Below, in pieces: positions 7,473 through 16,520 of a DNA stretch of 36,409 nucleotides; the first letter of the stretch is position 1; each line of letters begins with the position of its first letter. The notes beneath the pieces were generated by a model. That model made no database searches. It was not told the DNA's origin and worked only from the letters and a program-made list of their open reading frames with translations. Source of the DNA: Pyrinomonadaceae bacterium. GTDB lineage: Bacteria > Acidobacteriota > Blastocatellia > Pyrinomonadales > Pyrinomonadaceae. The stretch is from contig JAUZFQ010000041.1 of assembly GCA_030838445.1 (NCBI GenBank), positions 1 to 36,409 of the forward strand, in the 5' to 3' direction. The translations under genes and the position numbers were made by a program.

Positions 7473-10400
7473 GCACGGAGATGATCGCGCCGTTACGCGC
7501 GGCCGGAGCGCGATAACGCATCTCCACGCGATGCTCGCCCTCCGGCACATACACGCCGCGCAACAAATAATTTGTCGCGTGTATCTGCGCCGCCACGCCG
7601 TCAACCGTCGCTTCCCACCCCGGATAGTTGATCTCACTAAGAACAAGCACCGTCGCCACTGTCGCGCGCGTCTCGACCACGAGGCGGTTCGGTTCATACT
7701 CCGTGATGCGCGCCACACTCTCCGCCGTCAACTCTCCACCGGAGAGCGTTGGCAACTCGGCGGGGGCGACTTCGAGTAGCGCCGTGCGGCGCGGGTTGAA
7801 CTCACGCGCGCCCTCTCCGCTGATGCGTCGCAAGGCTTCTTCGCCGTCCACCGACTCGGCTTCGCCGACGAGCCACGCACGCGGCTGCGCGCGCTTGTTT
7901 TCGAGGATGAGCACGTCGGCCGCGTCGTAGACGACAGACCAGCGCGCGGCGTCCAGCCCCGCGTAGAGACTTCGCTGCGTGCGCGCGAGCGTTCGCGATT
8001 GCCGGCGTGTCGAGTCGTAGAGCGTCGCCTTCCAGAGCGCGAGCGCGACGCCTTCGGTCGGGTTGACGATCTCGACGCGCTCGACCGCGAGCATCTCGCC
8101 GAGCGCAACGCGCGACCAGTAGCGATGCGACGAATAGTTGCCGCTCTCGTCCGCGACCGGCGTGCTGTCGAAGACGGGCGCGAGCGCGTGCCGGACTCCG
8201 GCGCGCACGTCCGGCCGCTCGTGCGCCCACTCGGCCGTGTCGCTCCCGGCGCGCAACGGGCGCTCGACGACGCGCCCGCCCGCCGTGTAGACGCGTAGCA
8301 ACGCGATTGTCGCGCCGTCCGCAACGCCCGTCGAGTTCGACATTGAAGTGACGAGGACGAGCGTGTCGGCAGTAGTTGCGGCGACGGAGTTTGTGGCAAC
8401 AGCGACAGAGTTTGAAGCAGAGTTCGCAGCGACGGAGTTTGTAGCGGAGTTCGTGGTAGTGGCAACGGGGAGCGCGGCGGAGTTCGCATTCAGGGAAATA
8501 CGTTCGCCGGGGCGGAGTTCCGTGGCGAGGTCGGCCGCGTCGAAGCGCACGCCGTCGCGTTCGATGTCGGGCGCGCCCGACTGCATCTGTGCGTTGACGA
8601 CGAATCTCGCGCCGAGCAGATCGAGGACGCGTGAGCGCGCGTCGAAGAGGGCGCGGTTCGGCGCGACGCCGGGGAGCGGGCTGGCCGCGTCGAGATGGAC
8701 GCCGCCGAGCGCGCGGCTGTAGCGTTCAAACAGCAGCGGCTCGTAGCCGCCGATGTTCTCCAAACGGTACAGCGCGGTCAGGTTCGGCGGGTCGAAACGC
8801 GGCGATGCGTTGAACTCCTCCGCGAACAAATTGACGCGCGTGTAGACGCGGCCGCCGACGCCGTTGCCTTGCGTTTGCTCTTGCAAGAAACGGGTGACGG
8901 GCGAGGCGGCCGTGAAGCGCGCGCGCGACTTCGCGAACGGCTGCCACCAGTTTGCGACCACGACGAACGGCTCGACGAAACAGGCGAGCGCGAGCGCGGC
9001 GACGAGGACGAGCGAACGGGCGCGCGCCGCGTCAATTTTCCAGCCGCGCCAGATCAGTAAAAGGATCGAAACGGTGAAGGCGAGCTTCCAAGCGAGGTAG
9101 GAATGTATCGGCAGCCCCGCGTACCAGTAGCCCTCCGTCCAAGCGCGCGGCGTGCCCGTCGCGGTGTCGAAATCCGTGACGGCGAGGTTGATGCTTTGTC
9201 GCCACCAGAAGTATCCGGCGAGTGCGCTGAGGATGAAGAGGCCGCAGGCGAGCGCGAGATTTAAATGCGACGACAAAGCGCCCGTCGTCGTCTTCGTCGC
9301 GCGCGAACGCATGAGGGAGGCAAGCGCGTCCCAGCCGTAAGCGGCGAGGACGGCGGCGGCGAACGTCCAGACGAAGGCGAAGCGCGAGGGCACGCGGAAA
9401 CTGTTGATGACGGGCAGGTGATAGAGCCACCCGTAGACGGGCGTGTGCTGGCCGAGGATGAGGACGCACGAGGCGAGCGCGACAGCCGCCCAGAAGAAGA
9501 CGCGCGGGTCGCGTCGCGGCGTGAGCGTCGTCTGCGTCAGCGTCGTCGGCGTCAAAGGCGGCGGCGTTAGTGTCGGCGCGGCGCGGCGGAGGGCGTAGTA
9601 GATGATGCCGACGAGCGCGAGTAGCAGGGCGAGCGGCGCGACGTAAGTTCCCACGTCGGCGAAACGCTCCGTGTAGAGAGGCGCGGCGAGCGACTTCAAA
9701 GCGACGCGCGGCGAGAACGAGCCGCTGACGAAGAACGGGTAGATGAGCGTGCGGCGGATGCTGCGGCGGACAGCGCGCATCGTCTCCAAAATCTGAAACG
9801 CGCCCGTGCCCGCGCCCAGTGCGATTGCGCCCGTCGCCACCAGCACGGGTCGCCAGCGCGCCCAACTCAGCCACGGGCGCGACGCACCGTCGGCAGTCTC
9901 ACCCGCTTCGTCAATAGTCTCACCCGCATTACTTTCAGCGGGCGGCACGTCGAACAGAGAGAGGCAGAGCGCGTAGGTCGTGGCGACGAGGGCGACGAAG
10001 ACGAACCCTTGCGCCAGTCCCGTCAGGACGGACATCGCGTAGGCGGCCGACGCCGCGAGCAGACACCCTGCGAAGCGGCGTCCTGTGTGCGCCGCGCGCG
10101 CGCGTTCAATTGCAATGAGCAGGAGGGGCAGCCACATCATCGCGTTCGTGAAGAAGCCGACGACGCCGAGCAGCCCCGTCGTCGCGCCGCCGTAGCCGTA
10201 GGCGAGACCGGCGAGGAGCGCGGCCGTGCGGCTGCGGCCGAGTTCGCGCGCGTAGGCGTAGGTGAAGACGGGCGCGAGGAGAAAGGGCGCGAGCACGTAG
10301 AGTTGCTCCGCACGCGGCGCGTCGAGAAAGAAATAGCCCCACGTCAGCGGGTAGGCGAAGGCGAGTTGCGACATGGACAGGAGCGGGTAGCCGGAGAGCA

Positions 10401-10626
10401 CCAAAGGCGTCCACAGCGGCAACTGCCCGGCGCGGATCATCTCCCACCCGATGGTGCGCAACGGGTAGGAGTAAGCGAAGGCGTCGCCGCCGACGATGAA
10501 CTTGTCGCCGAATAAAAATTGACCGAAGAAGACTGCGAAGAAGGCCGCGATGAAGAGGACGGCCGCCGCGTCCGCGCCGCGCCCGCGCGGAAACTTGAGC
10601 CGCCCCGTCGTGTCTCTCCGTGTCAT
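7390..10626 (-). CDS. YfhO-family membrane protein, downstream tandem paralogue
   Basis: A 1078-residue YfhO-like protein: multiple N-terminal membrane segments (AVLFIAAFFAVFFGQFLFG first), FRVPSRFAFVWTF in the middle, and C-terminal YPGWEATVDGVAAQIH with VYVPEGEHRVEMRYR. The ATG at 10626 was chosen because the upstream paralogue stops at 10629, so the TGA is 2 nt from this ATG and coupled translation is likely. A frame extending to 10707 would overlap that gene and adds no membrane segment. Hydrophilic repeat insertions lie at residues ~349-369 and ~714-752. The first 150 or so residues and the segment near the C-terminus are almost identical to the upstream paralogue. The last ~28 residues differ entirely and are encoded antisense to the 3' end of the convergent YfhO gene. 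Confidence 0.85.
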   Translation of the reverse strand: MTRRDTTGRLKFPRGRGADAAAVLFIAAFFAVFFGQFLFGDKFIVGGDAFAYSYPLRTIGWEMIRAGQLPLWTPLVLSGYPLLSMSQLAFAYPLTWGYFFLDAPRAEQLYVLAPFLLAPVFTYAYARELGRSRTAALLAGLAYGYGGATTGLLGVVGFFTNAMMWLPLLLIAIERARAAHTGRRFAGCLLAASAAYAMSVLTGLAQGFVFVALVATTYALCLSLFDVPPAESNAGETIDEAGETADGASRPWLSWARWRPVLVATGAIALGAGTGAFQILETMRAVRRSIRRTLIYPFFVSGSFSPRVALKSLAAPLYTERFADVGTYVAPLALLLALVGIIYYALRRAAPTLTPPPLTPTTLTQTTLTPRRDPRVFFWAAVALASCVLILGQHTPVYGWLYHLPVINSFRVPSRFAFVWTFAAAVLAAYGWDALASLMRSRATKTTTGALSSHLNLALACGLFILSALAGYFWWRQSINLAVTDFDTATGTPRAWTEGYWYAGLPIHSYLAWKLAFTVSILLLIWRGWKIDAARARSLVLVAALALACFVEPFVVVANWWQPFAKSRARFTAASPVTRFLQEQTQGNGVGGRVYTRVNLFAEEFNASPRFDPPNLTALYRLENIGGYEPLLFERYSRALGGVHLDAASPLPGVAPNRALFDARSRVLDLLGARFVVNAQMQSGAPDIERDGVRFDAADLATELRPGERISLNANSAALPVATTTNSATNSVAANSASNSVAVATNSVAATTADTLVLVTSMSNSTGVADGATIALLRVYTAGGRVVERPLRAGSDTAEWAHERPDVRAGVRHALAPVFDSTPVADESGNYSSHRYWSRVALGEMLAVERVEIVNPTEGVALALWKATLYDSTRRQSRTLARTQRSLYAGLDAARWSVVYDAADVLILENKRAQPRAWLVGEAESVDGEEALRRISGEGAREFNPRRTALLEVAPAELPTLSGGELTAESVARITEYEPNRLVVETRATVATVLVLSEINYPGWEATVDGVAAQIHATNYLLRGVYVPEGEHRVEMRYRAPAARNGAIISVLSLLALGALLFYSVGRSRRRAGAERPR
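7477..7530 (-). repeat. 54-bp perfect repeat shared with paralogue (copy 1)
   Basis: This 54-bp segment is identical by eye to 10710-10763. It encodes the MRYRAPAARNGAII region near the C-terminus of both minus-strand YfhO paralogues. Identity stops abruptly 4 bp from the stop codon of the convergent gene (7470-7472). Confidence 0.85.
8380..8460 (-). repeat. In-frame Asn-Ser-Val/Ala repeats in YfhO paralogue
   Basis: On the plus strand the core GCGACRGAGTTT recurs at 8381, 8402 and 8429 (spacings 21 and 27 bp, both multiples of three), with related GAGTTC copies between. On the minus strand it encodes alternating NSA and NSV units in the large extracytoplasmic region. It is absent from the equivalent place in the upstream paralogue. 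Confidence 0.65.
9521..9580 (-). repeat. 15-bp in-frame minisatellite in YfhO loop, 4 copies
   Basis: Four 15-bp units start at 9521, 9536, 9551 and 9566 and encode Thr-Leu-Thr-Pro-rich five-residue units (for example PTTLT and QTTLT) in a loop between membrane segments. The paralogue has only a short loop (ARRGDTTARDP) here. Confidence 0.75.
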
Positions 10627-10628
10627 CG

Positions 10629-13600
10629 TCAGGATGTGCGAGTTGGCCTGCGCCGCTTCGCGCGCCGGTCGAAGATCACGAGAAGGCAGAGGCCGACGAG
10701 CGTGCACGCGGAGATGATCGCGCCGTTACGCGCGGCCGGAGCGCGATAACGCATCTCCACGCGGTGCGCCCCCGCCGGTAAGGCGACGCCGCGCAACAGG
10801 AAGTCCGTCAAATGAATCCGCGCCGCCGCGCCGTCAACCGTCGCCTCCCACCCCGGATAAAACATCTCGCTGACGACTAACACCGTCGCCTGCGGGGCGC
10901 GCGTCTCGACCACCAGCCGGTTCGGTTCGTACTCCGTGATGCGCGCCGTGCTCTCCGCCGTCAACTCTCCGCCGGAGAGCGCGGGCATCTCGGCGGGGGC
11001 GACTTCTAAGAGTGCCGTGCGTCGTGGGTCGAACTCGCGCGCGCCCTCTCCGCTGATGCGTCGTAAGGCTTCTTCGCCGTCCACCGATTCGGCTTCGGCA
11101 ACCAGCCACGCACGCGGTTGCGCGCGGCGGTTGCGCATGATGAGCACGTGATCCTGTTGGTAGACCGCCTCCCACCACTCGGGAGAGAGAGGCGACAGGG
11201 GCGTCGAAGAAGTGCCCGCCGAGTCGTGGACGGTCGCCTTCCACAAGGCGAGCGGTGCGCCTTCGGTCAGATTCGTGATCTCGATTTTGTCCACGCGACC
11301 GCGCGCGCCGAGCGGGACGAGCGCGAGGTAGCGGTGCGAGGGGTAGCTGTTTCGCTCGTCGCCGGGGCGCGCGTCGAAGACAGGTGCGAGCGCGTGCCGG
11401 ACGGCCTGGCGCACGTCCGGTCGTTCGTGCGCCCACTCGGCCGTGTCCACGCCCGCGCGCAAGTCGCGCTCGACGGCGGGCGCGTCGGCAAAGTGCACAC
11501 GCACTCTGGCGACCGCGCGCCCCTGCTCCATCTCGCCCGCGTTGGAGAGCGAGGTGACGAGTGCGAGCGTGTCGCCGGTGGCCGCGCCGCCGCCGAGCGT
11601 CGTGGTCTGGCCGGGGTTGAGCGCGATCTGTATGTCGGACTCGAAGAAGGCCACGCCGTCGCGGTGGATTAGACTCTGCGGTCTGAACGCGAGGTTCGAG
11701 TAAGAGACGACGAACGTGGTGTTCAGCAGATCGAGGACGCGCGAGCGCGGCCGGAAGAGTTGATCGTTCGGCGCGTAGCCTTCGCGCGGCGAGACCGTGT
11801 CCATCCCGACGCCGCCGAGCGCGCGGCTGTACCGCTCGAAGATGAGCGGCTCGTAGCCCGCGAGGTTCTGGATGCGATGGAGCGCCGTCAGGTTCGGCGC
11901 TTCGAGTCGCGGCGTCGTGGTGAACTCTTCGGAGTAGAGTTCGACGCGCGTGTAGGCGCGGTTCTCCGCGGGCGGATAGTTTTGCAGGAAGCGCGTCGTC
12001 GGCGAGACGACGCGGAAACGCTCTCCGGTCAAGAGCATCCCCTCGTACCAGCGCGAGATGGCCGCCGACGGTTCGACGAAGCAGGCGACAGCGATTGTCC
12101 CCATCAACACGCCCGCGCGCACGCGCGGCGAGGCGAGCCGCGCGCCCCGCCAGATGACGAGCAGCAGGCCGAGCGTGAAGACCGTTTTCCAGACGAGGAA
12201 AGTTGACTCCGGCAAGCCCGTGTAGTCGTAACTTCCCGGCAGCGCGGCGACCTGCACCGCACGCCACCAGTAGATGCCGACGGCGACGCAGAGCGCGAGT
12301 AGAAGAGAGACGATGATCGTCTCGAAGCCGTCGCGGCGTCGAGCGCGCGAGGTGCTGTCGGGTCGAGCGCGCGAGGTGTTGTCGGGGCGTGCGAGCCAAC
12401 CGCGGCGCGCGGCCGTGTCCCAACCGTAAGCCGCAAGGATGCTGACGGCGAACGTCCACTCGAAGGTGTGACGCGAAGGCACGCGGAATTTGTTGAGCAG
12501 CGGGAGGCGGTAGATGATCTGTTGCGCGGGCGTGTTCGCGCCGAGCATCAAGACCCAACCCACGACGGCCACGCCGAGCCAGAAGTAGATGCGCGGGTCG
12601 CGTGCCGTCGTGTCGCCGCGTCGCGCGATTAACGCCCCGAGGCACGCGAGCGCGGCGAAGATGAGGGCGAGCGACGGGACGTAGGCCGACACGTCCGTCG
12701 AGTAATAGAGCGGCATGACGAGCGAGAGGGCGGCCTCCTTCAAAGTGAACGCGCCCGTGCTGATGGCTTCGTAGCTGAGCGTGTTGCGGATGCTGCGCCG
12801 CGCCGCGCGCATCGTCTCAAGAATCTGGAACGCGGCGATTCCCGCCGACAAGGACAACGCACCGAGCGCGACCAACAGAGGCCGCCACCTGCCCCACTCG
12901 CGCCAACTTGATTTCCCAATCGCGTCGCCTTCATGCGCTGTTTCATCGTCAGGCGCGTCGGCGTCGTGCGTCACGTCTTCATGCGTGTCGTCGTCATGCG
13001 TGGCTTCACCGTCGTCGTGTGCCGCTTTACCGTCAAGCGCGTTGTTGTTGTCGTCGCCTTCTTCGCGCACGTCCCGGCCGGGCGGGAAGAGTGACACGTA
13101 GAGGCCGTAGGCGGCGGCGACGATGCCGGTGTAGAGAAAACTCTGACCCTGCCCGTTGAGGACGGACATCGCGTAGGCGGCGGTCGCGGCGACGAGGAGC
13201 GGGACGAACCTGCACCCCCGCCGCGTCGCCGCGCGATCAACGGGGATCAGGACGAGCGGCAGCCAGAGCATGCTGTTCGAGGGCAGCCCCGTGAACGAGA
13301 TGCCGCTGCACATCATCCCGCCGTAGCCGAAGGCGAGACCGGCGAGGAGCGCCGCCGTACGACTCCGCCCCGTCTCGCGCGCGTAGGCGTAGGTGAAGGC
13401 GGGCGACAGCAAAAAGGGCGCGAGCACGTAAATCTGCTCCGCCCAGTGCCCCGGCAGGAACAGGTACCCCCAAGTGAGCGGGTAGGCGAAGGCGAGTTGC
13501 GACATGGACAGGAGCGGATAGCCCGACAAGACGAGCGGCGTCCACAGCGGCAACTGCCCAGCGCGGATCATCTCCCATCCGATGGTGCGCAGCGGGTACG

Positions 13601-13802
13601 AGTAGTAGAGCGGGTCGCCCGCCAGCAGAAACTTCCCCCCGAAAATTTGCCCTGCGAACATGACCGTGAAGAACGCGGCGATGACGGCCAACGCCGCCAC
13701 GTCGCCCCGCCGCCGACGCCACCACTGCTGCCGCCCACTCGCGCCCAAGCTCTCGTCTATCCGCACAGAGTTTTCCCCATCCGCCACAGTCTCTTTCCCC
13801 AT
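10629..13802 (-). CDS. YfhO-family membrane protein, upstream tandem paralogue
   Basis: A 1057-residue YfhO-like membrane protein with the same layout as its downstream neighbour: ALAVIAAFFTVMFAGQIFG as first helix, a shared segment from SYPLRTIGWEM to PLTWGY, FRVPSRHTFEWTF in the middle, and FYPGWEATVDGAAARIH with VALPAGAHRVEMRYR near the end. The ATG at 13802 precedes a short soluble N-terminus and the first helix; a frame to 13922 would add only Arg-rich sequence. Residues ~261-290 are an acidic His/Asp/Thr repeat insertion and ~472-487 a short 8-residue repeat. It is probably transcribed with the next gene, 2 nt away. A role in transferring a sugar to a surface polymer is inferred from the family. 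Confidence 0.85.
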   Translation of the reverse strand: MGKETVADGENSVRIDESLGASGRQQWWRRRRGDVAALAVIAAFFTVMFAGQIFGGKFLLAGDPLYYSYPLRTIGWEMIRAGQLPLWTPLVLSGYPLLSMSQLAFAYPLTWGYLFLPGHWAEQIYVLAPFLLSPAFTYAYARETGRSRTAALLAGLAFGYGGMMCSGISFTGLPSNSMLWLPLVLIPVDRAATRRGCRFVPLLVAATAAYAMSVLNGQGQSFLYTGIVAAAYGLYVSLFPPGRDVREEGDDNNNALDGKAAHDDGEATHDDDTHEDVTHDADAPDDETAHEGDAIGKSSWREWGRWRPLLVALGALSLSAGIAAFQILETMRAARRSIRNTLSYEAISTGAFTLKEAALSLVMPLYYSTDVSAYVPSLALIFAALACLGALIARRGDTTARDPRIYFWLGVAVVGWVLMLGANTPAQQIIYRLPLLNKFRVPSRHTFEWTFAVSILAAYGWDTAARRGWLARPDNTSRARPDSTSRARRRDGFETIIVSLLLALCVAVGIYWWRAVQVAALPGSYDYTGLPESTFLVWKTVFTLGLLLVIWRGARLASPRVRAGVLMGTIAVACFVEPSAAISRWYEGMLLTGERFRVVSPTTRFLQNYPPAENRAYTRVELYSEEFTTTPRLEAPNLTALHRIQNLAGYEPLIFERYSRALGGVGMDTVSPREGYAPNDQLFRPRSRVLDLLNTTFVVSYSNLAFRPQSLIHRDGVAFFESDIQIALNPGQTTTLGGGAATGDTLALVTSLSNAGEMEQGRAVARVRVHFADAPAVERDLRAGVDTAEWAHERPDVRQAVRHALAPVFDARPGDERNSYPSHRYLALVPLGARGRVDKIEITNLTEGAPLALWKATVHDSAGTSSTPLSPLSPEWWEAVYQQDHVLIMRNRRAQPRAWLVAEAESVDGEEALRRISGEGAREFDPRRTALLEVAPAEMPALSGGELTAESTARITEYEPNRLVVETRAPQATVLVVSEMFYPGWEATVDGAAARIHLTDFLLRGVALPAGAHRVEMRYRAPAARNGAIISACTLVGLCLLVIFDRRAKRRRPTRTS
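10710..10763 (-). repeat. 54-bp perfect repeat shared with paralogue (copy 2)
   Basis: Identical by eye to 7477-7530. It marks the conserved C-terminal segment of the tandem YfhO duplication. In this copy the remaining C-terminus (CTLVGLCLLVIF and a basic tail) is unrelated to the one in the other copy. Confidence 0.85.
12340..12387 (-). repeat. 24-bp in-frame repeat, 2 copies, in YfhO paralogue
   Basis: Two 24-bp units (12340-12363 and 12364-12387) differ at two positions and encode RPDNTSRA and RPDSTSRA in a loop between membrane segments. Confidence 0.8.
12931..13020 (-). repeat. 15-bp acidic in-frame minisatellite, ~6 degenerate copies
   Basis: About six degenerate 15-bp units, phased at 12931, 12946, 12961, 12976, 12991 and 13006, encode His/Asp/Thr-rich five-residue units (GEATH, DDDTH, EDVTH, DADAP). 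The array sits in the same loop where the downstream paralogue has only a short AGETIDE/AGETADG duplication. Confidence 0.7.
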
Positions 13803-13982
13803 CAGTCCCAATCTTTTAACCCGCCCGCGCCCGCCGCGGGGCAACGCCCGCCGTGCGGCGCGGCATCTCTCAACGTGCCCGCGCGAGAGCTTTTTCGGGA
13901 CGCCCTGCGTGCGGCCTCTCAAACTTATTTTTCGCCCAAACCCGGCGCGCCCGCGTCTAACTTACGCGTGCGGTCAATATCG
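13803..13982. other. Divergent intergenic region upstream of YfhO and DUF4214 genes
   Basis: Between the YfhO start (13802) and the promoter candidate at 13983 I see no supported gene. Open frames here have no recognisable content. It presumably holds the promoter of the minus-strand YfhO pair, but no convincing -35/-10 pair stands out. Confidence 0.4.
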
Positions 13983-14012
13983 TTGACAAACGCTCTGAGG
14001 GCAAGCTACGAT
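13983..14012 (+). promoter_or_regulatory. Candidate sigma70-type promoter
   Basis: A perfect TTGACA (13983-13988) is separated by 18 nt from TACGAT (14007-14012). It would drive the DUF4214 gene at 14157 with a leader of about 140 nt. Confidence 0.5.
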
Positions 14013-14156
14013 AACCGTTGTTGGGCTGCGCGCGCGAGCGACCACAGCGAGCGGGCGCGAGAAGAGCGATTCAGAGTAGCCCCGGCTCTCCCAAGGATTT
14101 CCTAAGCTACAGAAAAATAGTCCCACCGTCTATAGAGTACCGGGAGTAAAACACAC

Positions 14157-15038
14157 ATGCGTAGATTCGTCGTTGCCTTATTCATCACCGCGCTGTGCGC
14201 GTCGTTCGCCGTCGCACAAGGCCAGAGTGCGCCGACGCTGAGGGTCGTCACCGAAGACCCGACGCTGCCGTCCGAGTTGTTCTACGGCGACGTCAAGGTC
14301 AAGCCCGTGCGCCTCCGCCCGGGCACGAACACCCGCATCACGATTGACGACAGCGACTTTTTCGTCCAGCAGCAGTACATAGACTTTCTGAGCCGCTTCC
14401 CCGAAGCCGACGGCTTCAACGCGTGGATGAAAGTGCTGAACGCCTGCAACAACGACCCGAACTGCCTCGGCGGCGTCAACGGCGCGCGCGTCCTCGTCTC
14501 GAAGAGTTTCTTCGAGGCGCAGGAATTTAACATCAAGGGCTACCTCGTCTATCGCCTCTACAAAGCGTCGCTCGGCCGCCTGCCGACCTACCCGGAAATC
14601 GTCGCCGGGATGCGCAGCGTGACGGGGCAGACCGAGGCCGAAGTCATCTCCAAGCGCGACGCCTTCATCGCCGCGTGGCCGTCGCGCGGTGACTTCGCCG
14701 CGAAATACCCGGCGAGCCTGTCGAACACGGCCTACGTTGACGCGCTGCTCGCGACGGCGGGCGTCACGGTGTCGAACCGCGACGCGCTCATCGCCGGTCT
14801 GCAAAACGGCACGGAAACGCGCACGAGCGTCTTGAGAAAGATCATCGAGAGTCCGGAAGTGAACGCCAAGGAATACGACCCGGCCTACGTCGCCATGCAG
14901 TATTACGGCTACCTGCGGCGCGAGCCGGAGGCCGAAGGCTACAACGCCTGGCTCACTTACCTGCGCGCCAACCCCGGCGACTACAAGACGATGGTCTGGG
15001 GCTTCGTCTACTCACCCGAATACCGCAACCGCCACTAA
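14157..15038 (+). CDS. Secreted DUF4214-domain protein
   Basis: A 293-residue protein with a clear signal peptide (FVVALFITALCASFAVAQG) and no further membrane segment. From residue ~60 to the end it is built of DUF4214-type sequence: FFVQQQYIDFLSRFPEADGFNAW, a Cys pair in NACNNDPNC, YLVYRLYKASLGRLPTYPEI, and a second short copy QYYGYLRREPEAEGYNAW ending in SPEYRNRH. The same module forms the last ~250 residues of the subtilisin-like protease encoded at 19478-23317, so this gene is a free-standing version of that C-terminal module. DUF4214 occurs in surface and extracellular proteins; its biochemical role is not established. ATG 14157 has GGGAG 10 nt upstream, and a strong terminator follows the gene. 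Confidence 0.85.
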   Translation: MRRFVVALFITALCASFAVAQGQSAPTLRVVTEDPTLPSELFYGDVKVKPVRLRPGTNTRITIDDSDFFVQQQYIDFLSRFPEADGFNAWMKVLNACNNDPNCLGGVNGARVLVSKSFFEAQEFNIKGYLVYRLYKASLGRLPTYPEIVAGMRSVTGQTEAEVISKRDAFIAAWPSRGDFAAKYPASLSNTAYVDALLATAGVTVSNRDALIAGLQNGTETRTSVLRKIIESPEVNAKEYDPAYVAMQYYGYLRREPEAEGYNAWLTYLRANPGDYKTMVWGFVYSPEYRNRH

Positions 15039-15071
15039 ACGGCACGCGCCACCGGCGCGAACGATATCAAC

Positions 15072-15107
15072 AAGGCCGACCTCTCACACGGGGTCGGCCT
15101 TTTCGTT
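15072..15107 (+). terminator. Rho-independent terminator
   Basis: A perfect 10-bp stem (15072-15081 with 15092-15101, AAGGCCGACC) has a 10-nt loop and is followed by TTCGTT. It lies 33 bp after the DUF4214 gene stop. Confidence 0.85.
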
Positions 15108-15191
15108 TCCGCCCTTCGTTTCTGCTCATTCAATTCCGCTCAGTCTTCGTTACCGCTCACTCGTTCCCGTTCGACCTTCGTCTCGCCCGCT

Positions 15192-16364
15192 TCAAGCGTT
15201 CGCCGCGAGTCCAGCCGCACCCGCCGCGCCTTGTAAAACTTCTTCGTAAACGTCGAGCGTGAGACGCGCCGTGCGCTCCCAGGTGAAGCGCGCGGCGTGC
15301 GCGATGCCCTCAGCGGAGAGACGCCGCCGCTCCGCTTCGTCTCCCCACAATTCGTGGAGGCAGTCGGCGAGCGCGCGCACGTCGGTCGGCTCGACGAGGC
15401 GCGCGGCCTCTCCCACCGTCTCCATGATGACCGGGATGCGGCTCGTGATGACGGGCGCGCCGCAACTCATCGCTTCGAGCGGCGGCAGGCCGAAGCCCTC
15501 GTAAAGCGACGGGTAGACGCAGACGCGGCAAGAGGAATAGAGCGCGGCGAGGTCTTCGTCCGAGATGTAGCCGGTGAAAAGTATGCGGCGACCGAGGCCG
15601 GACTGTTCGATGAGCGCGAAGAGTTCTTCCGTCAGCCAGCCCTTCTGACCGGCGATGACGAGTTGCGCGCGGAAGTCGCGGCGACGCGTCAACTCCTCGA
15701 AGGCGCGCACGAGCGTCAGCAAATTCTTGCGCGGCTCGACCGTGCCGACGAACAGGATGAAGTCGTCTTCGACGCCGAGCCGACGCCGTGCCGACGCAAC
15801 CTCTTCGGGCGCGTTGACGGGTCGGAACGCGCGTCGCGGCGCGAGCGGCACGACGGCGATCTTCTCCGGCCGGATGCCGAGGTGTTCGCAGATTTCGCGC
15901 TTCACGCTCTCCGAGTCGGTGATGATCTTCGAGGCCATGCGGGCGGTGGCGGGCAGGCGCAGGCGCGCGCGACGAACGAGTTCTTCTTCGTGCGTGTGCG
16001 AGTGGAGCAGCAGCGAGAGGTCGTGGATGGTGACGATGGTGCGGCAACGATTCCAGAGCGGGATTTTGTAGTTCGTGCCGTGGAAGAGTGCGACGCCGCG
16101 CCGCTGGACGTAGAGCGGCAAGCCAATCGTCCACCAGCGTTTGCTGAGAGCGTTCACGGGCGCGTGGACGGCGCTGAGGTTCGTGGGGCGCGCATCGTCT
16201 CCCTCGAACGCTGACTCGACGGCCGACTCGACGTTGACGTGCGCGACCAACTCGAACTCGTGCGCGGGGGCGAGCGAGGCGAGGCCGCGCGCCAGTTCAA
16301 AAGTGTAGTGGCCGATGCCGGTTTTCGGCTCGGCCAGCGGGATCCCGTCAATTGCGATACGCAT
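15192..16364 (-). CDS. GT4 family glycosyltransferase
   Basis: A 390-residue GT-B glycosyltransferase. The N-terminus has the acceptor-domain start MRIAIDGIPLAEPKTGIGHY, typical of mannosyltransferase-like GT4 enzymes, then HGTNYKIP and TIHDLS. The C-terminal domain has FVGTVEPRKNLLTLVRAFEEL, LVIAGQKGW, GYISDEDLAALYSSC and the donor-binding SLYEGFGLPPLEAMSCGAPVI with the E-x7-E arrangement. It probably builds a surface polysaccharide from a nucleotide-sugar donor in the cytoplasm. The gene stands alone between two terminators, with the neighbouring plus-strand terminator at 15072 serving the opposite gene. ATG 16364 is the only start that keeps the conserved N-terminus; no strong ribosome-binding site is visible. 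Confidence 0.9.
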   Translation of the reverse strand: MRIAIDGIPLAEPKTGIGHYTFELARGLASLAPAHEFELVAHVNVESAVESAFEGDDARPTNLSAVHAPVNALSKRWWTIGLPLYVQRRGVALFHGTNYKIPLWNRCRTIVTIHDLSLLLHSHTHEEELVRRARLRLPATARMASKIITDSESVKREICEHLGIRPEKIAVVPLAPRRAFRPVNAPEEVASARRRLGVEDDFILFVGTVEPRKNLLTLVRAFEELTRRRDFRAQLVIAGQKGWLTEELFALIEQSGLGRRILFTGYISDEDLAALYSSCRVCVYPSLYEGFGLPPLEAMSCGAPVITSRIPVIMETVGEAARLVEPTDVRALADCLHELWGDEAERRRLSAEGIAHAARFTWERTARLTLDVYEEVLQGAAGAAGLAANA

Positions 16365-16520
16365 GCGCTGGAGCGTCCAACCGCGCCGCCGGGCGGGTTG
16401 CGACTGTGGGCGAATCCGGTGTGCTCAAGGTGTTACTTGCCGCGCGATTATAGCCGCCGCCCGCGCACGTAGCCAGCCGACGTTTGTGCAGCGGAGGTAA
16501 AACCTTCAACGCATCGTGAG

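Noticed and set aside
10834-12645. 603-codon open frame on the minus strand inside the YfhO gene
   Set aside because: It is out of frame with the YfhO protein, Arg/His/Pro-rich and has no membrane or domain pattern.
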